Assembly (NCBI GenBank): GCA_044340025.1
Contig: JBIIUJ010000160.1
Location: 1-5,323, forward strand
DNA length: 5,323 bases
Direction of reading: 5' to 3'
DNA from: JBIIUJ01 sp044340025
GTDB lineage: Bacteria; Pseudomonadota; Alphaproteobacteria; Caulobacterales; Aquidulcibacteraceae
Shown here: positions 1 through 5,323 of the stretch, piece after piece
Position numbering within the stretch: position 1 is the stretch's first letter
Layout of the letters: the number at the start of each line of letters is the position of its first letter
The notes under the pieces: model-generated
The model's input: the letters and a program-made list of their open reading frames with translations, nothing else
Told to the model about the DNA's origin: nothing
The model's database searches: none
Program-made: the position numbers and the translations under genes

Positions 1-457
1 TGCCGTGATAGCCGCGCTGGCGCCCGATCAGGCGGGTGCGCCGGGGCTCGCCATTGGCCTGATGATAGGCGAGGGCGATCTTCAGCGCGGTATCGACGCT
101 CTCGGAGCCGGAATTGGTGAAGAAGATCCGGTCGAGTCCCGCGGGCATCTCGTCGGCCAGCGCTTCGGCCAGCCGGAACGCAAGCGGATGGCCCATCTGG
201 AACGTCGGCGCAAAGTCCAGCGTGGCGGCGGCCTTCTGGATCGCTTGGGTGATCTCCGCCCGGCAGTGGCCAAGGTTGACGCACCACAGGCCCGCAATGG
301 CGTCCAGCACCTGGCGACCGTCCTGGGTGTAGTAGTGCATCCCCTCCGCGCGCGCGAGCAGGCGCGGATTGGCCTTGAACCGCCGGTTGGCGGTGAAGGG
401 CATGAAGAAGGCTTCCAGAGCGTTGGTCGGGGCGTCGGGGCGCAAATCGTCTGCCAT
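1..457 (-). CDS. Omega-amino acid (beta-alanine):pyruvate aminotransferase, N-terminal part, truncated by window edge
   Basis: Class-III (fold type I) PLP-dependent aminotransferase, probably cytosolic. It would move the terminal amino group of an omega-amino acid such as beta-alanine to pyruvate, giving alanine and a semialdehyde. Only residues 1-152 are in the window; the family is usually about 440-450 residues, so the PLP lysine lies outside. Seen in the translation: LEAFFMPFTANRRFK at 14-28, typical of beta-alanine:pyruvate transaminases; GLWCVNLGH at 56-64 with the active-site-lining Trp58; FQMGHP at 86-91; the cofactor-phosphate loop TNSGSES at 114-120; and GRQRGYHG at 145-152. The ATG at 457 puts LEAFFMPF at the usual distance from the N-terminus. 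An ATG at 465 is out of frame and a GTG at 463 is in frame. No Shine-Dalgarno site precedes the start. It lies 48 bp after the ligase gene on the same strand, so it is probably co-transcribed. Family is firm; exact substrate is inferred from recalled homologues. Confidence 0.88.
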   Translation of the reverse strand, partial: MADDLRPDAPTNALEAFFMPFTANRRFKANPRLLARAEGMHYYTQDGRQVLDAIAGLWCVNLGHCRAEITQAIQKAAATLDFAPTFQMGHPLAFRLAEALADEMPAGLDRIFFTNSGSESVDTALKIALAYHQANGEPRRTRLIGRQRGYHG

Positions 458-505
458 GGGCACATGGTGGCGCGCCGCGCGCGGCGAGGGAAGGGGGCTT
501 TACGC
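458..505 (-). other. Intra-operon spacer with a 14-bp GC palindrome
   Basis: These 48 bp lie between the ligase stop and the second aminotransferase start. They contain a perfect 14-bp palindrome, CGCCGCGCGCGGCG, at 473-486. Without a loop it forms at best a short GC hairpin in RNA, and no T-run follows, so it is not a convincing terminator. No purine-rich ribosome binding site is seen before the downstream ATG. I see no promoter-like hexamers. Confidence 0.45.
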
Positions 506-1855
506 CTACACCCGCCAGGCCTGTTCCACGCCGATCGCCTCGCGCAGCATCGTTTCGGTCTCCAGCCGGCGCAGTTCGGCATAGACGCGGCCGAAGCGGC
601 CAAACAGCGCCTGCATCCTCGCGCTGGCGGTAAAGCGGTCGATGGCGTCCCAGAGGTGGCGCGGGAAGTCCGGGTCCACCACGGCCGAGACATCGCCCAC
701 GCTCTCCGGGCCGGGGTCGATCCGGTCGCGCAAGCCCAGCGCCAGCCCGTCGAGGATGGCGGCGAGCACCAGATAGGGGTTGGCGTCCGCGCCCGCGACG
801 CGATGCTCGATCCGCCGCGCCTTGCCGCCCTGGGCTGGCACCCGGAACGCGACCGAGCGATTGTCCACGCCCCAGCTCTTGCCCGTGGGCGAAAACACGG
901 AAGCTGAATACCGGCGATAGGCGTTCAGCGTGGGGGCGAAGACCAGCATAGCGTCGATCAGGCTGGCGCTGAGGCCGCCGATGGCGTGGGCCAGCCGCTC
1001 GCGCCCGCCGGGGCGCGTCTCGTCGAAGACATTGGCGCCCGTCTCATCAACGAGGCTCACATGGACGTGCAGGCCGTTGCCTGCGTCTTCCTGGAAGGGC
1101 TTGGCCATGAAGCAGGCGTCCAGCCCCTGGGCGCGGGCCACGCCACGCGCGGCGCGCCGCTGCAGCAGCGCCCAGTCGGCCGCGCGCACCGCATCGTCGC
1201 AATGGCCGAGGTTCACCTCGAACTGGGTGGGGGAATACTCAGCCGTCACCGCGCCGGAGGGGAGGCCCTGCGCCTGGCTCGCCGCCACGAACGCATCGAG
1301 AAAGCCGCGATACTCGTCCAGCTTGTCGAGCAGCAGCGTGCCGCCCGCGAGCGGGGCTGCGCCCGTGCGCGGCGAGGGCGCGCGCTGAAGCTCAGGCGTG
1401 TTCGCGACGAGGTGGAACTCGTATTCGCACGCCACAACCGGGGTCAGGCCAGTTTCCGCCTTGAACCGGGCTAGCGTCTCCTGAAGGATCAGGCGGGGAT
1501 TGTACCAGAGGGCCTTGCCGGCCGCGTCATGCGGCATGGCCAGCACCTGGGCGGCCTGCGGCCCCAGCCAGGGCGTGGGCGCCAGCGTCTCCAGAACCGG
1601 AACCAGCGTCGCGTCCGGGTCGCCGTCGGCGACGCCGATGCCTTCGATGCCGTGGTCGTTGCCGCGCGCGTCATAAAGCAGGCTGGCGGGGCTGAGGCGC
1701 ACGCCCTCGCCGATCTTGGCGAAATCCTCCGCCGGGATGCGCTTGCCGAAGGGCTGGCCCGCGCAATCGAACACGAAGACGTCGATGAAGGCGAGCTGCG
1801 GGTGGCGCGCCTGAAAGGCGGCCAGCGCCTCGCCCCACGAGGATGGCGCGCGCAT
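506..1855 (-). CDS. Glutamine synthetase family ligase, probable gamma-glutamyl-polyamine synthetase (PuuA/SpuB-like)
   Basis: ATP-dependent ligase of the glutamine synthetase fold, 449 residues, expected in the cytosol. Visible landmarks: beta-grasp segment DVFVFDCAGQPFGKRIP at 25-41; metal-binding ExE in ACEYEFHLV (Glu144, Glu146); metal/glutamate site EYSPTQFEV (Glu206, Glu213); the ATP-binding signature from Lys252-Pro253 through GNGLHVHVS at 259-267, matching the PROSITE glutamine synthetase pattern, with His263; NAYRR at 311-315; DNRSVAFRVP at 331-340; and RRIEHRVAGADANPYL at 347-362 (Glu350, Arg352). The ammonium-binding DGSS-type motif, the catalytic Glu flap (PGYEAP-like) and the adenylylation-site tyrosine segment of classical GlnA are not visible, which favours amine rather than ammonia as acceptor. 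The start overlaps the stop of the upstream SpuC-like gene as TGATG, so translation is probably coupled. By analogy with Pseudomonas spu and Escherichia puu genes it would glutamylate putrescine or another polyamine. The family is certain, the substrate an inference; an ethanolamine- or other amine-glutamylating relative is possible. Confidence 0.9.
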   Translation of the reverse strand: MRAPSSWGEALAAFQARHPQLAFIDVFVFDCAGQPFGKRIPAEDFAKIGEGVRLSPASLLYDARGNDHGIEGIGVADGDPDATLVPVLETLAPTPWLGPQAAQVLAMPHDAAGKALWYNPRLILQETLARFKAETGLTPVVACEYEFHLVANTPELQRAPSPRTGAAPLAGGTLLLDKLDEYRGFLDAFVAASQAQGLPSGAVTAEYSPTQFEVNLGHCDDAVRAADWALLQRRAARGVARAQGLDACFMAKPFQEDAGNGLHVHVSLVDETGANVFDETRPGGRERLAHAIGGLSASLIDAMLVFAPTLNAYRRYSASVFSPTGKSWGVDNRSVAFRVPAQGGKARRIEHRVAGADANPYLVLAAILDGLALGLRDRIDPGPESVGDVSAVVDPDFPRHLWDAIDRFTASARMQALFGRFGRVYAELRRLETETMLREAIGVEQAWRV

Positions 1856-1857
1856 CA
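1853..1857 (-). promoter_or_regulatory. TGATG stop-start overlap, translational coupling site
   Basis: Read on the minus strand, the TGA stop of the SpuC-like gene (1857-1855) shares its A with the ATG of the ligase gene (1855-1853). An AGG lies seven bases upstream of that ATG inside the end of the aminotransferase gene. This geometry is typical of operons in which terminating ribosomes restart on the next gene, and it indicates that the two enzymes are made together. The overlap is read directly; coupling is inferred. Confidence 0.8.
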
Positions 1858-3252
1858 GGCCTGGCTCGCGGCGAAATCGTCGAGCGCGGCGCGGATCGTG
1901 CCGACCAGCTCTTCGATCTCCGCATCCGAGACGATCAGCGGCGGCGCCATCACGATCGTGTCGCGGATCGCGCGCACCATCAGGCCGCGGGCGATGCAGA
2001 AATCGCGCACCCTTGGCCCGGCGGTTCCCTCCTTGCCGCCGAAGCGGGCGCGGGTCGCCTTGTCGGCCACGATCTCCACCGCGCCGATCAGGCCGAGCGA
2101 GCGGGTCTCGCCCACCAGCGGATGATCGTTCAGGCTGGCGAGCGCGCGGGCGAGGGCGGGGCCGGCTTCATTCCGGACGCGCTCGACCAGATGCTCGCGC
2201 TCGAGAATGTCGAGATTGGCGAGCGCCACGGCGGCCGCCACCGGATGGCCGGAATAGGTGAAGCCATGCACGAACTCGCCGGCGCCCTTCAGCGTCTCCA
2301 CGATCTCGCGGCTGACGGCGGTGGCCGAGATCGGCAGATAGCCCGACGATAGCCCCTTCGCCATCGAGACGAGATCGGGCGCAAGGTCGTAATGCTGGAA
2401 CCCGAACCAGGAGCCCAGCCGCCCGAAACCGCAGATAACCTCATCGGACACAAACAGGATGCGGTGGCGGGCCAGCACCTCCTTCACCCGTGGCCAGTAG
2501 CTCTCCGGCGGAATGATCACCCCGCCCGCGCCCTGCACCGGCTCGGCGATGAAGGCGGCGACCTTCTCCGGGCCCACGGCTTGAATCTCGGCTTCCAGCG
2601 CATCGGCGCAGGCGATCCCAAAGGCCTCGGGCGAGAGGTCGCCACCCTCGCCAAACCAGTAGGGCTGGGCGATGTGACGGATGCCGGGGATGGGCAGATC
2701 GCCCTGTGCGTGCATCAGCTTCATGCCGCCCAATGAGGCGCCCGCGACTGTGGAGCCGTGATAGGCGTTGCGCCGCGCGATGAAGACGGTGCGCTCCGGC
2801 TCGCCCTTGGCCTTCCAATAGTGCCGCACGAGGCGAAAAACGGTGTCGTTGGCCTCGGAGCCTGAGTTGTTGAAAAAGACGTGCTGCAACTCCCCTCCGA
2901 GCAGGCCCGCCAGCCGGGCGGCGAGCCGGATCGGCGGGGGCGACGCGGTCTTGAAGAAGGTGTTGTAGAAGGGCAGCTCCAGCATCTGGCCATAGGCGGC
3001 CTCCGCCAGCTCCTTCCGGCCATAGCCGGCGGCCACGCACCAGAGGCCAGCCATGCCGTCGAGGTAGGATTTGCCGTCGATGTCCCAGAAACGGCAGCCG
3101 TCTGCGCGCACGATCACGCGCGAGCCGCCCAGCGCCTCGATTTCGGCATAGTCTGCCTGGGCAGGCAGATGGTGGGCGATGTCGAGCCGGCGGAGCTCTT
3201 CGGCGTCGTAATTGCGCAGCGGCTGCGGCGCGGGAAACGTGGTGGCGGTCAT
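1855..3252 (-). CDS. spuC: Putrescine/polyamine:pyruvate aminotransferase (SpuC-like), class III
   Basis: PLP-dependent fold-type-I aminotransferase of 465 residues, close to the usual SpuC length of about 455. It would transaminate putrescine or a related diamine with pyruvate, giving 4-aminobutanal and alanine. Visible features: HHLPAQADY at 27-35; GLWCVAAGYG at 69-78 with Trp71; LPFYNTFF at 93-100; phosphate-binding NSGSEAND at 129-136; NAYHGST at 162-168 with the PLP-stacking Tyr164; IPGIRHIAQPYWFGEGGD at 188-205, characteristic of SpuC-type enzymes; AEPVQGAGG at 236-244; SDEVICGFGR at 269-278 with Asp270 for the pyridine nitrogen; Schiff-base Lys299 in MAKGLSSGYLP; HGFTYSGHPVA at 329-339; and Arg427, the likely carboxylate-binding arginine. 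The ATG at 3252 is preferred because it gives the family's N-terminal length. An in-frame ATG at 3306 would add 18 poorly family-like residues but has the better purine-rich upstream sequence. First gene of the minus-strand block, sharing one base with the ligase start. Confidence 0.92.
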   Translation of the reverse strand: MTATTFPAPQPLRNYDAEELRRLDIAHHLPAQADYAEIEALGGSRVIVRADGCRFWDIDGKSYLDGMAGLWCVAAGYGRKELAEAAYGQMLELPFYNTFFKTASPPPIRLAARLAGLLGGELQHVFFNNSGSEANDTVFRLVRHYWKAKGEPERTVFIARRNAYHGSTVAGASLGGMKLMHAQGDLPIPGIRHIAQPYWFGEGGDLSPEAFGIACADALEAEIQAVGPEKVAAFIAEPVQGAGGVIIPPESYWPRVKEVLARHRILFVSDEVICGFGRLGSWFGFQHYDLAPDLVSMAKGLSSGYLPISATAVSREIVETLKGAGEFVHGFTYSGHPVAAAVALANLDILEREHLVERVRNEAGPALARALASLNDHPLVGETRSLGLIGAVEIVADKATRARFGGKEGTAGPRVRDFCIARGLMVRAIRDTIVMAPPLIVSDAEIEELVGTIRAALDDFAASQA

Positions 3253-3366
3253 GGCCTGTTTAGAGCATCGCCCAGCCGACGCGGGAAGGGGGGCGGTGGT
3301 AGGCATACGCCCCCTGGCGCCGGCTTCCCTTTCTCCCCCCGCCGGATCGCGCTATCTCGCCGCCCC
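3253..3366. promoter_or_regulatory. Divergent intergenic region between the SpuC-like gene and lepA
   Basis: These 114 bp must hold the promoters of both the minus-strand amine block and lepA, because the two read away from each other. No good sigma-70 consensus pair is visible for either direction. The closest are TCTAAA-like bases just before the aminotransferase start on the minus strand and TATCTC at 3353-3358 on the plus strand, both without a convincing -35. The region contains G-runs and C-runs and one perfect 7-bp inverted repeat, listed separately. Promoter presence is inferred from gene layout. Confidence 0.5.
3289..3314. repeat. 7-bp perfect inverted repeat with a 12-nt spacer in the divergent promoter region
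   Basis: GGGGGCG at 3289-3295 is the exact reverse complement of CGCCCCC at 3308-3314. It could be a regulator-binding operator for the divergent pair, or in minus-strand RNA a GC-rich hairpin. The in-frame alternative ATG of the SpuC-like gene (3306-3304) would sit in the hairpin loop, with its purine-rich upstream bases in the stem. A 7-bp match among G-runs in such GC-rich DNA can arise by chance, so function is uncertain. Confidence 0.4.
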
Positions 3367-5172
3367 ATGACCGCTCGCGACCGCATCCGCAATTTCTCCA
3401 TCGTGGCCCACATCGACCACGGCAAATCCACGCTCTCCGACCGCCTGATCCAGGAGACGGGCGCGCTGACCAGCCGCGAGATGAAGGAGCAGGTGCTCGA
3501 CAACATGGAGATCGAGCGCGAGCGCGGCATCACGATCAAGGCCCAGACCGTGCGGCTGGATTATCGCGCCGCCGACGGCCAGACCTATGTGCTCAACCTG
3601 ATCGACACGCCGGGTCACGTCGATTTCGCCTATGAGGTGAGCCGTTCGCTCGCCGCCTGCGAGGGCGCGCTGCTGGTGGTGGACGCGAGCCAGGGCGTGG
3701 AGGCCCAGACGCTCGCCAACGTCTATCAGGCGATCGACGCCAATCTCGAAATCGTGCCGGTGCTCAACAAGATCGACCTGCCGGCCGCCGAGCCAGACCG
3801 GATCAAGGCCCAGATCGAGGATGTGATCGGGATCGACGCCTCGCAGGCGCTGCTGATCTCGGCCAAGACCGGCATCGGCATCCCGGAGGTGCTGGAGGCG
3901 ATCGTCACCCGCCTGCCGCCGCCCAGCACGGGCGACGCCTCAGCCCCTCTGAAGGCGCTGCTGATGGACGCCTGGTATGACGCCTATCTCGGCGTGGTCG
4001 TGCTGGTGCGCATCATCGACGGGCAGCTGAAAAAGGGCATGCGGGTCAAGATGATGCAGGCCGGCGCGGTCTATGGCGTCGACAAGGTGGGCGTGTTCCG
4101 GCCCCGCATGACCGACGTGGAGACGCTTGGCCCCGGCGAAATCGGGTTTCTCACGGGATCGATCAAGGAGGTGGCGGACGCCGCCGTCGGCGACACGATC
4201 ACGGAAGAAAAGCGCCCCACGGCGGAGGCGCTCTCCGGCTTCAAGCCCGCTCAGCCGGTGGTGTTCTGCGGCCTCTTCCCCGTCGATGCGGCCGACTTCG
4301 AGGATCTGCGCGCCGCCATGGGCAAGCTGCGCCTCAATGATGCGAGCTTCACCTTCGAGATGGAGACGAGCGCCGCGCTCGGCTTCGGCTTCCGCTGCGG
4401 CTTCCTGGGCTTGCTGCATCTGGAGATCATCCAGGAGCGGCTGACGCGGGAATTCAATCTCGACCTGATCGCGACCGCGCCCAGCGTGGTCTACGATATC
4501 AGGATGAAGGATGGCTCCGCCCTTCACCTCCACAACCCGGCCGACATGCCGGACGTGATGAAGATCGAGGAAATCCACGAGCCCTGGATCAAGGCCACGA
4601 TCCTGACGCCGGACGAGTATCTGGGCGGGGTGATCAAGCTCTGCCAGGACCGGCGCGGCGTGCAGCGCGATCTCTCCTATGTCGGCGCGCGCGCGATGCT
4701 GGTCTATGACCTCCCGCTCAACGAGGTGGTGTTCGACTTCTATGACCGGCTGAAATCGATCTCCAAGGGCTATGCGAGCTTCGATTACCAGATCGAGGAA
4801 TATCGCCCCGGCGACCTCGTCAAGATGCAGGTTCTGGTGAACGAAGAGCCGGTGGATGCGCTCTCCATGCTGGTCCACCGGGGGCGCGCCGAAATGCGCG
4901 GCCGGGCGATGTGCGAGAAGCTGAAGGATCTGATCCCTCAGCACCTGTTCAAGATCCCGATCCAGGCCGCGATCGGCGGCCGCGTGATCGCGCGCGAAAC
5001 CATCTCGGCCCTGCGCAAGGACGTGACCGCCAAATGCTACGGCGGGGATATCAGCCGCAAGCGCAAGCTCCTCGACAAGCAGAAAGAGGGCAAGAAGAAG
5101 ATGCGCCAGTTCGGCCGCGTGGAAATCCCTCAGGAGGCGTTCATCGCCGCGCTGAAGATGGATGCGGATTAG
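3367..5172 (+). CDS. lepA: Elongation factor 4 (LepA), ribosomal translational GTPase
   Basis: Complete 601-residue LepA/EF4, against about 599 in E. coli. It is an EF-G-like GTPase that binds ribosomes, with proposed roles in back-translocation and in initiation or 30S assembly. GTPase domain: P-loop AHIDHGKS at 14-21; RGITI at 53-57 with switch-I Thr56; DTPGHVD at 80-86 with catalytic His84; NKID at 134-137; SAK at 165-167. Domain II follows from about 190, then the EF-G-like domains III and V; FRCGFLGLLHLEI at 342-354 is a LepA hallmark. The LepA-specific C-terminal domain includes SYVGARAMLVYDLPLNEVV at 437-455, AKCYGGDISRKRKLL at 555-569 and the basic stretch KQKEGKKKMRQFG at 571-583. 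The frame stays open far upstream, but the ATG at 3367 places the P-loop at the family's usual position. No Shine-Dalgarno site precedes it. The gene appears monocistronic: divergent from the amine block, with no lepB behind it. Confidence 0.98.
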   Translation: MTARDRIRNFSIVAHIDHGKSTLSDRLIQETGALTSREMKEQVLDNMEIERERGITIKAQTVRLDYRAADGQTYVLNLIDTPGHVDFAYEVSRSLAACEGALLVVDASQGVEAQTLANVYQAIDANLEIVPVLNKIDLPAAEPDRIKAQIEDVIGIDASQALLISAKTGIGIPEVLEAIVTRLPPPSTGDASAPLKALLMDAWYDAYLGVVVLVRIIDGQLKKGMRVKMMQAGAVYGVDKVGVFRPRMTDVETLGPGEIGFLTGSIKEVADAAVGDTITEEKRPTAEALSGFKPAQPVVFCGLFPVDAADFEDLRAAMGKLRLNDASFTFEMETSAALGFGFRCGFLGLLHLEIIQERLTREFNLDLIATAPSVVYDIRMKDGSALHLHNPADMPDVMKIEEIHEPWIKATILTPDEYLGGVIKLCQDRRGVQRDLSYVGARAMLVYDLPLNEVVFDFYDRLKSISKGYASFDYQIEEYRPGDLVKMQVLVNEEPVDALSMLVHRGRAEMRGRAMCEKLKDLIPQHLFKIPIQAAIGGRVIARETISALRKDVTAKCYGGDISRKRKLLDKQKEGKKKMRQFGRVEIPQEAFIAALKMDAD

Positions 5173-5229
5173 CGGCCGCAGCCATGCTCGACCGGTCGGT
5201 CGCGCGGCCCCGCCTCGGAAGCGTGCCGC
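5173..5229. terminator. Convergent spacer with weak hairpins, possible terminator region
   Basis: These 57 bp separate two genes that end facing each other, so transcription should stop here or nearby. Candidate hairpins are CGACC/GGTCG with a GGTC loop at 5189-5202, lengthened to GC/GC pairs across one mismatch, and AAGCG/CGCTT with a TGC loop at 5219-5231. GGCCGC at 5174-5179 can also pair with GCGGCC at 5204-5209. None is followed by a T-run on either strand, so a standard intrinsic terminator is not demonstrated; Rho-dependent ending is equally possible. Confidence 0.25.
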
Positions 5230-5323
5230 TTACGCCGGCGGGCCGCTCCAGGGCTTGACCGCCAGCATCTGGACCTTGATCTCGCGGATCACATTGGCCT
5301 GGCTCTGCGACAGCGCCCGAAGC
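5230..5323 (-). CDS. C-terminal 30 codons of an unrecognised protein, truncated by window edge
   Basis: An open minus-strand frame enters from the right edge and ends at TAA (5232-5230). It encodes 30 residues that read like real protein: a charged, probably helical stretch containing SQANVIREIKVQML, then the tail AVKPWSGPPA. Codons end mainly in G or C, as in the neighbouring genes, and the reverse frames of this stretch have no better candidate. Its position, tail to tail with lepA, is sensible for a gene end. I do not recognise the family from so short a piece and assign no function. It could still be a chance open frame. Confidence 0.5.
   Translation of the reverse strand, partial: LRALSQSQANVIREIKVQMLAVKPWSGPPA

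Noticed and set aside
82..693. 203-codon minus-strand open frame overlapping the ligase end and second aminotransferase start
   Set aside because: It is a shifted frame of two well-supported genes, with Arg- and Pro-rich composition and no domain.
5..907. 300-codon plus-strand open frame across the second aminotransferase and the end of the ligase gene
   Set aside because: It spans two real genes antisense, has no family motif and is rich in Gly, Arg and Ala, a high-GC shadow. The same applies to plus-strand frames at 986-1474, 1529-2125, 1843-2352 and 2392-2736.
3353..3358. TATCTC as a lepA -10 element
   Set aside because: It resembles only part of the consensus, has no -35 match at usual spacing, and would start transcription almost at the ATG. 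It is kept only as a hint in the findings.
2881..3366. In-frame open extension upstream of lepA, adding 162 codons
   Set aside because: It runs antisense through the SpuC-like gene and the intergenic region, has no LepA homology, and would push the P-loop far from its conserved position near residue 14.
3940..4944. 334-codon open frame antisense to lepA
   Set aside because: The opposite strand is the highly conserved lepA. The frame is His-, Asp- and Leu-rich, as expected from antisense reading of GC-biased codons, and it shows no recognisable domain.
5172..5179. GCGGCCGC palindrome at the lepA stop
   Set aside because: This 8-bp self-complementary sequence is expected by chance in GC-rich DNA and overlaps the stop codon. 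It has no T-run and no repeat copies noticed.
4911..5258. 115-codon plus-strand frame over the lepA end and beyond
   Set aside because: It is a shifted frame of lepA for most of its length, and its tail crosses the convergent gene end. It has no protein-like motif.
1..5323. tRNA, rRNA, CRISPR, insertion sequence or phage signatures
   Set aside because: I saw no cloverleaf-like segment, regularly spaced repeats, transposase motifs or terminal repeats, and almost all of the window is covered by ordinary genes.

Overview
This is a GC-rich chromosomal window, and third codon positions are strongly biased to G or C. The LepA sequence and the overall gene style suggest an alphaproteobacterium, most likely of the sphingomonad type. 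That assignment is an inference from protein flavour only, because there is no rRNA or other marker here.

The left 3.25 kb is a three-gene block read on the minus strand. In transcription order it holds: a class-III pyridoxal-phosphate aminotransferase of the SpuC (putrescine/polyamine:pyruvate) type at 1855-3252; a glutamine-synthetase-fold ligase of the PuuA/SpuB (gamma-glutamyl-polyamine synthetase) type at 506-1855; and the first 152 codons of a second class-III aminotransferase of the omega-amino acid/beta-alanine:pyruvate type at 1-457, cut by the window edge. The first two genes overlap as TGATG, and the third follows after 48 bp, so the block looks like one operon. The likely theme is breakdown of diamines and polyamines by two routes, gamma-glutamylation by the ligase and direct transamination by SpuC. 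The second aminotransferase would handle an omega-amino acid such as beta-alanine. No regulator, transporter, oxidase or aldehyde dehydrogenase lies inside the window.

A short divergent intergenic region (3253-3366) separates this block from lepA (3367-5172, plus strand). lepA encodes the conserved ribosomal GTPase EF4 and is complete with all GTPase motifs. The intergenic region carries a 7-bp perfect inverted repeat with a 12-nt spacer, and neither lepA nor the aminotransferase has a convincing Shine-Dalgarno site at its favoured start.

lepA is followed not by lepB but by a 57-bp spacer and then by the last 30 codons of an unrecognised gene coming from the opposite direction (5230-5323, minus strand).

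I see no RNA gene, mobile element, CRISPR array, phage gene or defence gene. Nothing here supports a wholly new biological system. The most system-like feature is the aminotransferase-ligase-aminotransferase block. The long open frames on the opposite strand of every real gene are high-GC shadows.
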